Positions 25,729-34,108 of a stretch of DNA of 64,000 nucleotides are shown piece after piece. The notes below the pieces were generated by a model, which saw only the letters and a program-made list of their open reading frames with translations, did not search any database and was not told the origin of the DNA. The stretch's first letter is position 1. Each line of letters starts with the position of its first letter. The position numbers were made by a program, and so were the translations under genes. The stretch is from Bacillus sp. ISL-7 (lineage in GTDB: Bacteria > Bacillota > Bacilli > Bacillales_B > DSM-18226), in NCBI RefSeq assembly GCF_018613065.1, contig NZ_JAGGQW010000046.1, positions 124,001 through 188,000 on the forward strand, written 5' to 3'.

Positions 25729-26034
25729 CTATAAACCTTTTTCAATCATAATTAACTTTTCATTTAATAATTGTTCTAGAAAGGGGATGACTTCTTTCTG
25801 GCATTCACTATTTTCGACATCAAACTCGTTAGTTAATTTCGAAATTAATTTAGCGATAGAACTAGGCGTCTTTAATATTTCCCAAATAGATCCACCAATT
25901 GTACCTAAATTGTAGTATTTTCCGTTATCAATATTCATCATCACTGTCTCTCCATCCATATCACTTATGATATTTCCTGGACTTTGAACAATTGTTGTTT
26001 CCATAGAGAGTATATCTGCACTTAACATTTTCAT
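25729..26034 (-). CDS. Lasso peptide leader-recognition protein B1 (PqqD-like RRE)
   Basis: 101 residues. The PqqD fold is seen in SDMDGETVMMNIDNGKYYNLG, TIGGSIWEIL and the C-terminal helix pair. It binds the precursor leader, especially the conserved Trp/Pro/Leu positions, and presents it to B2. The ATG overlaps the stop of the kinase gene by 4 bases. Confidence 0.9.
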   Translation of the reverse strand: MKMLSADILSMETTIVQSPGNIISDMDGETVMMNIDNGKYYNLGTIGGSIWEILKTPSSIAKLISKLTNEFDVENSECQKEVIPFLEQLLNEKLIMIEKGL

Positions 26035-26963
26035 TTTTCATTCTCCTTGTTTACACAGTTTAGTATTAGTGAAGCCAACTCATTTGCCGTAAATGTATTT
26101 AGAGGTCTCCGTAACTGGTACATTTTTATCTGATTAATAATCTTCGTTGAATTAGTAAAATGCCAATTAGAAAGGCCAAGGTTTTGGATAAGTGAATTCC
26201 TGTAAGTATGAATTAAAAGTGTTTGTAATCGAGCAAGACCGTCAATTTGTTTAAGTTCTATTTCTTCTTTCTCAGTTAATACTAGTTCGAATATACCAGC
26301 TAGTGGTAGTGGCGTTGGGGAGAATTTGTTTCTAATTGGAATGGCAAACTTGGTTTCTCTTTGATAAATAGGTCTGAAATCCCTATTATCAATTCCAAAC
26401 TCATCTAAACTTTTCTGCCAGAGTTTTTGTTGGGGATAAGATGGAATTACCATTGGTTCATTTTCCTTTGTAAAAGTAACACCAATCACATCATCTGTTA
26501 GCAATTGATATCCTTTATGTAGAAATGCGGATGCCAGTGTAGACTTTCCGGCCCCAGAATCACCAATAATAGCGTAAGCTTTTCCGTTGATTGCGATAGC
26601 ACTCCCATGTAAAGGGAGAATTCCTCTTTGCATCAAAATAGCCCCCATGCAACTTCCCAATACATAGAGTCGTATCTCATCTTCTTTATATTCATTCAGA
26701 GGTGAAATAGTAATTCGTCTACCTTCTTCGATAAGAAAAATAGCAGTATTAAGAACCTTAAACATAACTAAAGCTTCATTCATTACAAATCTACCTTGCG
26801 AATTGGATAATTCTAACCATAAATCTGATAAATCCTTAAATCCTATTTCAATATCAACAGAATCCCCACAAAAATCTTCAATTAATAACTCAGGGAGAGA
26901 GATTTTACTTCTCACCGAAAATCCAAAGGCCTTATAAATTACTTCATTTGCAACTTTCTCCAT
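26031..26963 (-). CDS. HPr-kinase-like lasso peptide kinase (PadeK-like)
   Basis: 310 residues from the ATG at 26963, preferred to the GTG at 26972 because GGAG lies 8 bases upstream of the ATG and overlaps the GTG. P-loop AIIGDSGAGKSTLASAF is at about residues 133-149, followed by LLTDDVIGV, the HprK-type catalytic/metal region. In paeninodin clusters this protein phosphorylates the C-terminal Ser of the precursor. The precursor here ends in Ser, consistent with that. It follows the precursor gene after a terminator-like hairpin, so its expression is probably lower. Confidence 0.88.
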   Translation of the reverse strand: MEKVANEVIYKAFGFSVRSKISLPELLIEDFCGDSVDIEIGFKDLSDLWLELSNSQGRFVMNEALVMFKVLNTAIFLIEEGRRITISPLNEYKEDEIRLYVLGSCMGAILMQRGILPLHGSAIAINGKAYAIIGDSGAGKSTLASAFLHKGYQLLTDDVIGVTFTKENEPMVIPSYPQQKLWQKSLDEFGIDNRDFRPIYQRETKFAIPIRNKFSPTPLPLAGIFELVLTEKEEIELKQIDGLARLQTLLIHTYRNSLIQNLGLSNWHFTNSTKIINQIKMYQLRRPLNTFTANELASLILNCVNKENEK

Positions 26964-26995
26964 CACATTCACTCCAATGAATCCCTGATTATATA

Positions 26996-27034
26996 AAAAG
27001 CCCTTATATCATTTTCTCTATATAAGGGCCTTTT
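26996..27034 (-). terminator. Terminator/attenuator between lasso precursor and downstream genes
   Basis: Stem CCCTTATAT (27001-27009) with ATATAAGGG (27020-27028). On the minus strand the hairpin is followed by CTTTTT. It lies 107 bases after the precursor stop and before the kinase gene. It should let precursor mRNA accumulate over the tailoring genes. Confidence 0.75.
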
Positions 27035-27140
27035 ATGTAAGTCAAACCAATACTGTCTAGATGAATTCCTAAAAACGAGGTTCAAATAGATCAGAATAAA
27101 TAACAGTCTCTTAAAATATTATTTTAATATTTCTTCTCAA

Positions 27141-27293
27141 TTAGCTCTTAGAATCTAAATGGTGACCATTTGAGTCTGTAGGTATTGGCTGTCCATTGGA
27201 CCAATCTGCATCATATTTGCTTCCAGTAACATTGTGCATTGTCATCTTCACATCTAACATTTCTAATACCGGTTTTTGCCATTCTCTTTTCAT
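27141..27293 (-). CDS. Lasso peptide precursor (paeninodin family)
   Basis: 50 residues. The leader is MKREWQKPVLEMLDVKMTM with the W-x2-P-x-L-E-x-LDV pattern of Bacillales precursors and the essential Thr at position -2. The core should start HNVTGSKYD: an acceptor Asp at position 9 fits a nine-residue ring closed from the His1 amine, as in paeninodin (Asp9). The tail ends LDSKS, and the terminal Ser is a likely target of the HPr-kinase-like protein. The ATG lies 4 bases after the cyclase stop, and the site GGGGGTGAT (27299-27307) overlaps the end of the cyclase gene. Predicted core: 31 residues, long for this class. Confidence 0.88.
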   Translation of the reverse strand: MKREWQKPVLEMLDVKMTMHNVTGSKYDADWSNGQPIPTDSNGHHLDSKS

Positions 27294-27297
27294 CTAA

Positions 27298-29244
27298 TCA
27301 CCCCCTTTCAAAGTATTTTTTTATTAAGCGATACACTATTACTGTTCTCATTAATATCCTATAGTCGGGGTTAGACATACTCTCCAGTCTTAGTCCCTTT
27401 TCACTATTGGCCAATGCTAACCTTATTACCTCTTCATCAAAAAATTCCATCACGCTTGAATTTTTGAGTAGATCCTTAACCTCTTCAATGAGCATAGTCC
27501 AATATGGAACCATTCGATGGAGCCAATCTGCACCCTGGATACCCCAGACACGTTGGTTTAACCTGATTTGGTCCGGTAGTATATTTTCTGTTGCTCTTCG
27601 AATGAGTGCCCGATCTAATCCATTTTGAACAAATTGATCTTCAGGTACTGAAAAACAATAGCGGACCACCCGAAGATCATTTGTAGGATCGCGTTTCCAG
27701 AGTTTATATCGTAATGAGAGTTTGGCATTAAAAGTACTCCCAGAATTCCAAGTGGATATATTATCAAATATGATTCTTCTTTGTTCATAAAGATTTTTAG
27801 ATACTAACCATCCGGAACTATCAATTCCATACTCATTTAACTTTGAAAATACGCCGGTTCTCTCTGAGAACCGGGAATTAATTAAAACCGGAAGATCCTC
27901 CACGTTTCTTGCTGCCATTTGATTTATTAAGGGAAAGCCTATTTTAACAATATCCGGGAGTAATCGAAATCTGGCTCCACCAGTTTTCAAACTATAAAAA
28001 TGTAATTCTTGAATAAGACGCAGCCACTTAAACTTTTTTAATAGAATCGCATAATAATCAAGTGCAGAACCCCATGATATTGTCGAATTACCTTTATCAC
28101 CATTTAAAAGCACTCCAACGCCTTTTTCATGCGCTTTCTCAAATATGCCCCTTAACCAGAAAGAGTTTTCTGCAAATTTATACGGCATTTCCATCACATC
28201 AAGATACTCATCGATTTCAGTATAGGAACTTCTCCCATCAAAATCATAATAATGGTCAGAGATACCTCCTACATATTCAACAGTTTTCTTAATAAACGGC
28301 CGCTCGTCCGGCATTAATCGTTTATGTGTGAAATCTACGAAATCTTTTGGTGGAATATAACTGAAGGTATGTAGAGTCTTATTTTTTTTTTGCAGCTCTT
28401 TTGCAGCAAACCCTACAATTGCACCTGAATCCAATCCCCCACTTAATTGAGAACCTACTTCACGGTACGTTCGTAACCTACAGTTTACTGCTTTTTGAAA
28501 AACCTCTTGAAATGCCTCTACATATTCTTCGTTTGACTTTAATTTCAATTTCTCTTTTGGGGTAAAGGTACCGTACCTTTTTAAGTTAATTCTTCCCCCT
28601 ACAATAGAAATGGAATGAAATGGAGGCACTTGATCTATATTTTTAAAAGGAGTCATACGTGCATCTACTGTGTCAATCATTCCAGTGATTGCAAGAAATT
28701 CAGCAATATAATTTTCGTTTAATTGCTTCTCAATATAAGGCACGGACAATAAGGGTTCTATAGTTGTACAGAAAGTAAGCTTTGAATTATTCTTGAAATA
28801 GTAAAGTGTCCTATAACCAGATGGATCTCTTGCACCAAAGAGTTGTTGTTTGTTTTCATCCCAAATCATAAAGGCAAAATCACCAACTAGATACTTCGGA
28901 GAGTCCTCTCCCCATTTATGATAAGAAAGCAAGATTAGTTCACTATCAGTTATTTCTTTTCTTTTTCTTTTATCAACTTGTAATCTTTCAAATAATTCAT
29001 CCCGATTATCAATAATCGCATCAGCTGTAATGGCTAACTTCCTTTCATGATCATAATAAGGAAGTTTTTCGCCTACAGACTCCGGTGTAATCCATTGTGC
29101 ATGGCAGCCAAGGAAGACTTTGTTACTATGCCAAGTTTGAATATCATCAGCCGGATATTTTTCTAGTTCTTTCATTATTCGATTTCCGTGCTCAAAATTG
29201 ATTGGTTCATCGTTTAAATGATAAATTCCGGCTATCGCGCTCAT
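27298..29244 (-). CDS. Lasso peptide cyclase C (asparagine-synthetase-like)
   Basis: 648 residues. The N-terminal glutaminase-like domain starts MSAIAGIYH, so the catalytic Cys of true asparagine synthetase is replaced by Ser, as in lasso cyclases that do not use glutamine. The synthetase domain begins near residue 240 with VGSQLSGGLDSGAIVGFAA (the ATP-binding PP-loop SGGLDS). It adenylates the Asp9 side chain of the core and closes the ring with the new N-terminus. It is the first gene of the lasso operon, with two SinR-type operators in the 690 bases upstream. Confidence 0.92.
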   Translation of the reverse strand: MSAIAGIYHLNDEPINFEHGNRIMKELEKYPADDIQTWHSNKVFLGCHAQWITPESVGEKLPYYDHERKLAITADAIIDNRDELFERLQVDKRKRKEITDSELILLSYHKWGEDSPKYLVGDFAFMIWDENKQQLFGARDPSGYRTLYYFKNNSKLTFCTTIEPLLSVPYIEKQLNENYIAEFLAITGMIDTVDARMTPFKNIDQVPPFHSISIVGGRINLKRYGTFTPKEKLKLKSNEEYVEAFQEVFQKAVNCRLRTYREVGSQLSGGLDSGAIVGFAAKELQKKNKTLHTFSYIPPKDFVDFTHKRLMPDERPFIKKTVEYVGGISDHYYDFDGRSSYTEIDEYLDVMEMPYKFAENSFWLRGIFEKAHEKGVGVLLNGDKGNSTISWGSALDYYAILLKKFKWLRLIQELHFYSLKTGGARFRLLPDIVKIGFPLINQMAARNVEDLPVLINSRFSERTGVFSKLNEYGIDSSGWLVSKNLYEQRRIIFDNISTWNSGSTFNAKLSLRYKLWKRDPTNDLRVVRYCFSVPEDQFVQNGLDRALIRRATENILPDQIRLNQRVWGIQGADWLHRMVPYWTMLIEEVKDLLKNSSVMEFFDEEVIRLALANSEKGLRLESMSNPDYRILMRTVIVYRLIKKYFERG

Positions 29245-29309
29245 CTTTTCCCCCTGCCAGGCTTGAAATCTACTTAGTACCTATTCTATTATTTCAGATT
29301 CTTTTCGTA

Positions 29310-29325
29310 GTTCACTAAAAAGAAC
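29310..29325. promoter_or_regulatory. SinR-type operator, lasso promoter region, proximal
   Basis: GTTCACTAAAAAGAAC, arms GTTC/GAAC, 66 bases before the cyclase start. A minus-strand TATAAT is at 29342-29347, so the site would lie just downstream of the transcription start. No coding frame is seen between 29245 and 29600. Confidence 0.5.
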
Positions 29326-29455
29326 ATTTTGATCATGCTTAATTATAGGAATCTTATCCGAATCAAAAGTCCCTTGTAAATATTTCATTTTATTAATATT
29401 AAGTACAAAATCTAATGATTTATAAAACTTATTACCTATGTATTATTCCATCGTG

Positions 29456-29471
29456 GTTCTCTATCGAGAAC
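29456..29471. promoter_or_regulatory. SinR-type operator, lasso promoter region, distal
   Basis: GTTCTCTATCGAGAAC, with perfect six-base arms GTTCTC/GAGAAC. It is the site closest to the B. subtilis SinR box GTTCTYT. A further half-site GTTCA follows. It is 212 bases before the cyclase start. Confidence 0.6.
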
Positions 29472-29600
29472 GTTCAATGAATTAATAATATCTTCTAAAC
29501 CTATCACTGTCAACAACTTTCAGTTAACAAATTATATTTTTTGTTTTTTCTGGAATTTAACTCCTGGATCCTTTTAAACATGGCTAAATTTAAAAACGAA

Positions 29601-29629
29601 TTGACATCATCACTAATATGTAGTAAATT
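29601..29629 (+). promoter_or_regulatory. Promoter of the methionine operon
   Basis: TTGACA (29601-29606), 17-base spacer, TAAATT (29624-29629; four of six matches to TATAAT). It is placed about 30 bases before the SAM riboswitch. Confidence 0.6.
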
Positions 29630-29654
29630 TTATAAATAATCTAAATATTGATTT

Positions 29655-29826
29655 TCTTATCAAGAGAGGTTGAGGGAATGGCCCTGCGACGCCTCAGCAA
29701 CCATCAATGGCTTCATTCATTGAAAAGGTGCTAAGTCCTGCAAATTAGTTGCTAATTTGCAAGATAAGAAGAATGACATTGTGGTCGTGCCGACAAAAGT
29801 CTTCTTCTTATAGAAGACTTTTTTGT
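29655..29826 (+). promoter_or_regulatory. SAM-I (S-box) riboswitch with terminator
   Basis: Starts CTTATCAAGAGAGGTTGAGGG, and has GGCCCTGCGACGCCTCAGCAACC, AGGTGCTAAGTCCTGC and GAATGACATTGTGG (cited in pieces), all hallmark S-box segments. It ends in a terminator, AAAAGTCTTCT...AGAAGACTTTTTTG (29794-29826). With SAM bound, the terminator forms and the met operon is off; when SAM is low, transcription reads through. Confidence 0.96.
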
Positions 29827-29943
29827 TTTTATAAAGGGGAAATCAGCTGACTAGTGAGCTGTTGTAATAAGACAGAGCTAAGTTGTATTTATACGTTCAG
29901 CTAATATAGATTAATATTTTGTTAAAAAAGAGGAGTGGTATTC

Positions 29944-31056
29944 ATGTACAAAATTGATACGAAACTTGCACAAATAGGCAACCGAAGTGAAACAACTACA
30001 GGAACGGTTAATCCGCCTGTATACTTTTCAACAGCTTTCCGCCATGAGGGAATTGGCCAATCAACTGGATTTGACTATACGAGAACAGGAAACCCAACGC
30101 GTCAGCTCCTTGAGAAAACAATCGCTGATTTAGAGAGTGCTGATCAGGGATTTGCATGCAGTTCAGGTATGGCTGCTATTCAACTTATCCTTGCTCTATT
30201 TGAATCTGGAGACGAATGGATCGTTAGTGAAGATTTATATGGAGGTACCTACCGCCTATTAGAAAAGGGCTATAAAAAATGGGGCTTAACTACTCAATAT
30301 GTGAATACCTGTTGTCCGGAAGAGATTGAAAAGAAAATTACGCCTCAAACAAAGGCCATCTTCCTTGAGACACCAACCAATCCACTTATGCAGGAATCCG
30401 ATATTGCCGCTGTTTCAAAAATTGCAAAACAGCACGGATTATTATTAATAGTGGACAACACTTTCTATACTCCATTATTACAACAGCCGATTACCCTTGG
30501 CGCGGACATTGTCATCCACAGTGCAACGAAATACCTAGGAGGACATAATGATGTCCTTGCCGGTCTTGTAGTCGCAAAGGGGAAAGAGCTTTGTGAAGCA
30601 TTAGCCTTTCATCATAACGGTGCCGGTGCGGTTTTAAGTCCATTCGATTCTTGGCTATTAATGCGCGGTATGAAAACATTATCCCTTCGAATGGAGAGAC
30701 ATGAAAAAAATGCAAAGAATATCGTCGAATTTCTTTCCCAGCATGATGCTGTCACAGATGTCCTCTATCCGGGTCGAGGCGGAATGGTTTCCTTTAGGAT
30801 AAAAGACGAAACATGGGTTAATCCATTTTTACAAGGGTTAGGGCTAATCAGTTTTGCGGAAAGTTTAGGTGGTACAGAAAGTTTTATTACCTATCCGGCA
30901 ACACAAACTCATGCCGATATTCCTGAAGAAATCCGAATTCAATCCGGCGTCTGCAATCGTTTATTGCGTTTCTCCGTTGGACTTGAGGATTCACAAGATA
31001 TAATTCAAGATTTGGAAAAAGCTTTTGCCCATGTTCAAGAAGGAGTGATTGCATAA
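29944..31056 (+). CDS. metI: Cystathionine gamma-synthase / O-acylhomoserine thiolyase MetI
   Basis: 370 residues from the ATG at 29944, chosen over a GTG at 29935 because AGAGGAG lies upstream of the ATG and overlaps the GTG. Cys/Met-metabolism PLP fold: SSGMAAIQLILALF, LETPTNPLMQ, HSATKYLGGHNDVLAGLVV with the PLP Lys near residue 195. It joins O-acetylhomoserine with cysteine to cystathionine (or with sulfide to homocysteine). It is first in the S-box operon; its stop overlaps the metC start (TAATG). Confidence 0.93.
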   Translation: MYKIDTKLAQIGNRSETTTGTVNPPVYFSTAFRHEGIGQSTGFDYTRTGNPTRQLLEKTIADLESADQGFACSSGMAAIQLILALFESGDEWIVSEDLYGGTYRLLEKGYKKWGLTTQYVNTCCPEEIEKKITPQTKAIFLETPTNPLMQESDIAAVSKIAKQHGLLLIVDNTFYTPLLQQPITLGADIVIHSATKYLGGHNDVLAGLVVAKGKELCEALAFHHNGAGAVLSPFDSWLLMRGMKTLSLRMERHEKNAKNIVEFLSQHDAVTDVLYPGRGGMVSFRIKDETWVNPFLQGLGLISFAESLGGTESFITYPATQTHADIPEEIRIQSGVCNRLLRFSVGLEDSQDIIQDLEKAFAHVQEGVIA

Positions 31057-32249
31057 TGGCACACGAAGAATACACATTTGAAACCAGGCTCCTTCATAAT
31101 AAGCACAAAATTGATCCTACAACAGGAGCGGTTAGTGTACCCATACAGCATGCATCCACTTTTCACCAATCTGATTTCGATCAGTTTGGCAAGTACGATT
31201 ATGGCCGCAGTTTAAATCCGACAAGGGAAGCACTTGAAAATGTCATTGCTGAACTTGAAGGCGGGTTAAAAGGCTTTGCCTTTGCATCCGGTATGGCCGC
31301 CATATCGACGGCATTTCTCCTGCTATCTGCAGGTGATCATATTGTCATTACGGAAGATGTCTACGGCGGTACATTTCGGATGGTCACAGAGGTCCTCACG
31401 CGGCTCGGAATTGAACATACCTTCGTCGATATGACGAATTTAAATGAAGTAAAACAAGCCATTCAGGCAAATACAAAAGCATTTTATGTCGAAACACCAT
31501 CGAATCCATTAATGAAAGTGACTGACATTAAGGCAATTAGCAATTTAGCTAAGGAAACGGGCGCGTTAACATTTGTCGATAACACCTTCCTTACCCCTTC
31601 CCACCAACGGCCATTGGAGTTAGGAGCCGATGTCGTGCTCCATAGTGCGACGAAATTTTTATCGGGCCATAGTGATGTCGTTGCCGGACTTGCTGTCGTC
31701 AAAGACGAAGACTTGGCGAAAAGATTAGGCTTTTTGCAAAATGGGTTTGGGGCGATCTTAGGTGTTCAAGATGCATGGCTCGTTTTAAGAGGGATCAAAA
31801 CGCTGCACGTCCGACTAGAACAATCACAAAAATCGGCTATTAAACTAGCGGAATTTTTAGATGCTCATCCGCTTGTTGAAAAGGTTCATTACCCAGGGTT
31901 GGAAAGTCACCCACAATATCAAATTCAAAAAGCGCAAGCAGCTGGTCCAGGAGCGGTCTTATCGTTTGAATTGGCTAATGAAGATGCACTTCGCACCTTT
32001 CTTGCCAATGTAAAAATTCCTGTATTTGCTGTCAGTCTCGGAGCGGTAGAATCGATTCTATCCTATCCAGCAAAAATGTCCCATGCAGCCATGCCTCAAG
32101 AAGAGCGAGAGAAGCGCGGGATTACAAATAGTCTTGTTCGATTATCGGTCGGACTTGAAAATCCTGATGATTTAATGAAGGATTTTTCACAGGCATTTAA
32201 GCAGGTTGAACAAAGTCAGTTGGTCTTTCAACGAGGAGAAACATCATGA
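31056..32249 (+). CDS. metC: Cystathionine beta-lyase MetC
   Basis: 397 residues, same PLP fold as MetI. Motifs: [41 protein letters not shown] and [19 protein letters not shown] with the PLP Lys. It cleaves cystathionine to homocysteine, pyruvate and ammonia. It is distinguished from MetI by operon order as in B. subtilis and by sequence; the two families are close, so the roles could in part overlap. Overlaps the next gene by 4 bases. Confidence 0.92.
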   Translation: MAHEEYTFETRLLHNKHKIDPTTGAVSVPIQHASTFHQSDFDQFGKYDYGRSLNPTREALENVIAELEGGLKGFAFASGMAAISTAFLLLSAGDHIVITEDVYGGTFRMVTEVLTRLGIEHTFVDMTNLNEVKQAIQANTKAFYVETPSNPLMKVTDIKAISNLAKETGALTFVDNTFLTPSHQRPLELGADVVLHSATKFLSGHSDVVAGLAVVKDEDLAKRLGFLQNGFGAILGVQDAWLVLRGIKTLHVRLEQSQKSAIKLAEFLDAHPLVEKVHYPGLESHPQYQIQKAQAAGPGAVLSFELANEDALRTFLANVKIPVFAVSLGAVESILSYPAKMSHAAMPQEEREKRGITNSLVRLSVGLENPDDLMKDFSQAFKQVEQSQLVFQRGETS

Positions 32250-34108
32250 GCCTTTTAGAAAAATTAAAAAATCAAATTTTAATAGCTGATGGAGCGATGG
32301 GTACACTGCTTTATTCCTACGGAGTCGATTCATGCTCTGAGGAGTTGAATTTATCCCAGCCGGAACAAATCCAAAATATCCATCATGCATACATTGACGC
32401 CGGAGCGGATGTCATCCAAACCAATTCCTATGCTGCTAACTATTTAAAATTGCAGCGCTATGGATTAGAAGATTCAGTTAAAGAGATTAATAGTGCCGCA
32501 GTCCGTCACGCCAAACAGGCAGCTCAAAATAACGCTTATGTGCTTGGAACAATGGGTGGAAACCGCGGGATTAAAACGAACTCTATTACAATAGAAGAAA
32601 TAAAACGAAGCTTTCGTGAACAGCTTTATTGCCTCCTTCTCGAAGGGGTGGATGGAATATTACTTGAAACCTTTTACGACCTAGAAGAACTTGAAACCAT
32701 TCTAACCATTGCTAGGAAGGAAACGAAGATTCCGATTATTGCACAAGTTTCCCTTCAAGAGCCTGGATTTTTACAGGATCGGACGCCAGTAAATGACGCC
32801 TTAAAAAGACTTGAAGGACTTGGGGCGGATGTCGTTGGTCTTAATTGCCGACTAGGCCCCCATCATATGCTGCTAGCACTTGAACAGATTGAAATTCCGA
32901 AGCATGCCTATCTTTCTGCCTATCCAAATGCCAGCCTTCCAACTTATACAGACGGAAAGTTTCATTATGAAGGGGATCCAGATTATTTTCGGAACTCAGC
33001 TAAAGCGTTCCGAAATCAAGGGATTCGGTTGCTTGGGGGCTGCTGTGGTACCACACCTGAACATATCAAAGCCTATGCTTCTGAACTAAAGAATAGTGTT
33101 CCAATTACTGAAAAAGTAGTAAAATTAGAGCCAAAGAAGATAATCGTTGAATCTCTTGCGCCAAAAAGGGAGTTTACTCCCCTGCAGGAACTCGTGAAAG
33201 AGAGACCATCGGTAATCGTTGAATTAGATCCACCTAGAAAACTAGATACAACAAAGTTTTTCCAAGGAGCTAAAGCCTTAAAAGAAGCGGGAATCGATTC
33301 GATTACCTTAGCTGATAATTCACTAGCAACGGTCCGAATTTCCAACGAATCGCTGGGCTATTTAGTGAAACAGGAATTAGGAATGCGTCCGCTCATTCAT
33401 ATTGCGTGCCGTGACCGCAATATTATCGGCTTGCAATCGCATTTAATGGGTCTGCATACGCTTGGGATGAATGATGTTCTTGCTATTACCGGTGATCCTG
33501 CAAGAGTAGGCGATTTTCCAGGTGCATCATCTGTTTACGATGTCTCCTCCTTTGAACTTATTCAAATGATTAAGCAGTTGAATGAAGGGTTGTCTTTTTC
33601 AGGGAAAGATCTGGGGCAAAAGACAGACTTTAGCATTGCGGCAGCCTTTAATCCCAATGTCCGCTCACTGGAGAAAGCCGTGAAGAGACTTGAAAAAAAA
33701 GTTCATTATGGGGCAGATTACTTTATCTCCCAACCGGTTTTTTCAGAGGAAAAATTACTCGAAGTTTATGAACATACAAAGCATCTTGATGCACCAATCT
33801 ATATTGGCTTAATGCCACTAATTAGCAGCAAGAACGCTGAGTTCCTCCATAATGAGGTACCTGGAATCAAAATTGCGGATTCTATTCGCACCCGGATGGC
33901 CCAGTTGGGTGATGATCCGATTCAGGCAGCTAGTGAAGGAATTGCCATTACCAAGTCACTAATTGATACAGCTTTAGATTTATTTAACGGTATTTATTTA
34001 ATTACACCATTTTTACGCTATGAATTAACTGCTGAATTGGCGTTATATACCCGTCAGCGTGCTAGTGAATTGAGGAGGAGCACCTATGCCGAAAACACCA
34101 TTTACTGA
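32246..34108 (+). CDS. Bifunctional homocysteine S-methyltransferase / methylenetetrahydrofolate reductase (YitJ-like)
   Basis: 620 residues. The homocysteine-binding domain (1-290) starts [16 protein letters not shown], with zinc ligands in VGLNCRLGP and [10 protein letters not shown]. The reductase domain (about 310-610) has [30 protein letters not shown], and YFISQPVFS. It reduces 5,10-methylene-THF and offers a methyl transfer to homocysteine. The stop of metC overlaps its start, and its own last 23 bases overlap metH. Confidence 0.93.
   Translation: MSLLEKLKNQILIADGAMGTLLYSYGVDSCSEELNLSQPEQIQNIHHAYIDAGADVIQTNSYAANYLKLQRYGLEDSVKEINSAAVRHAKQAAQNNAYVLGTMGGNRGIKTNSITIEEIKRSFREQLYCLLLEGVDGILLETFYDLEELETILTIARKETKIPIIAQVSLQEPGFLQDRTPVNDALKRLEGLGADVVGLNCRLGPHHMLLALEQIEIPKHAYLSAYPNASLPTYTDGKFHYEGDPDYFRNSAKAFRNQGIRLLGGCCGTTPEHIKAYASELKNSVPITEKVVKLEPKKIIVESLAPKREFTPLQELVKERPSVIVELDPPRKLDTTKFFQGAKALKEAGIDSITLADNSLATVRISNESLGYLVKQELGMRPLIHIACRDRNIIGLQSHLMGLHTLGMNDVLAITGDPARVGDFPGASSVYDVSSFELIQMIKQLNEGLSFSGKDLGQKTDFSIAAAFNPNVRSLEKAVKRLEKKVHYGADYFISQPVFSEEKLLEVYEHTKHLDAPIYIGLMPLISSKNAEFLHNEVPGIKIADSIRTRMAQLGDDPIQAASEGIAITKSLIDTALDLFNGIYLITPFLRYELTAELALYTRQRASELRRSTYAENTIY

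Noticed and set aside
31056..32249. Second metI copy instead of metC
   Set aside because: The fold is the same, but operon order and sequence match the MetI-MetC pair of B. subtilis. Some overlap in activity remains possible.
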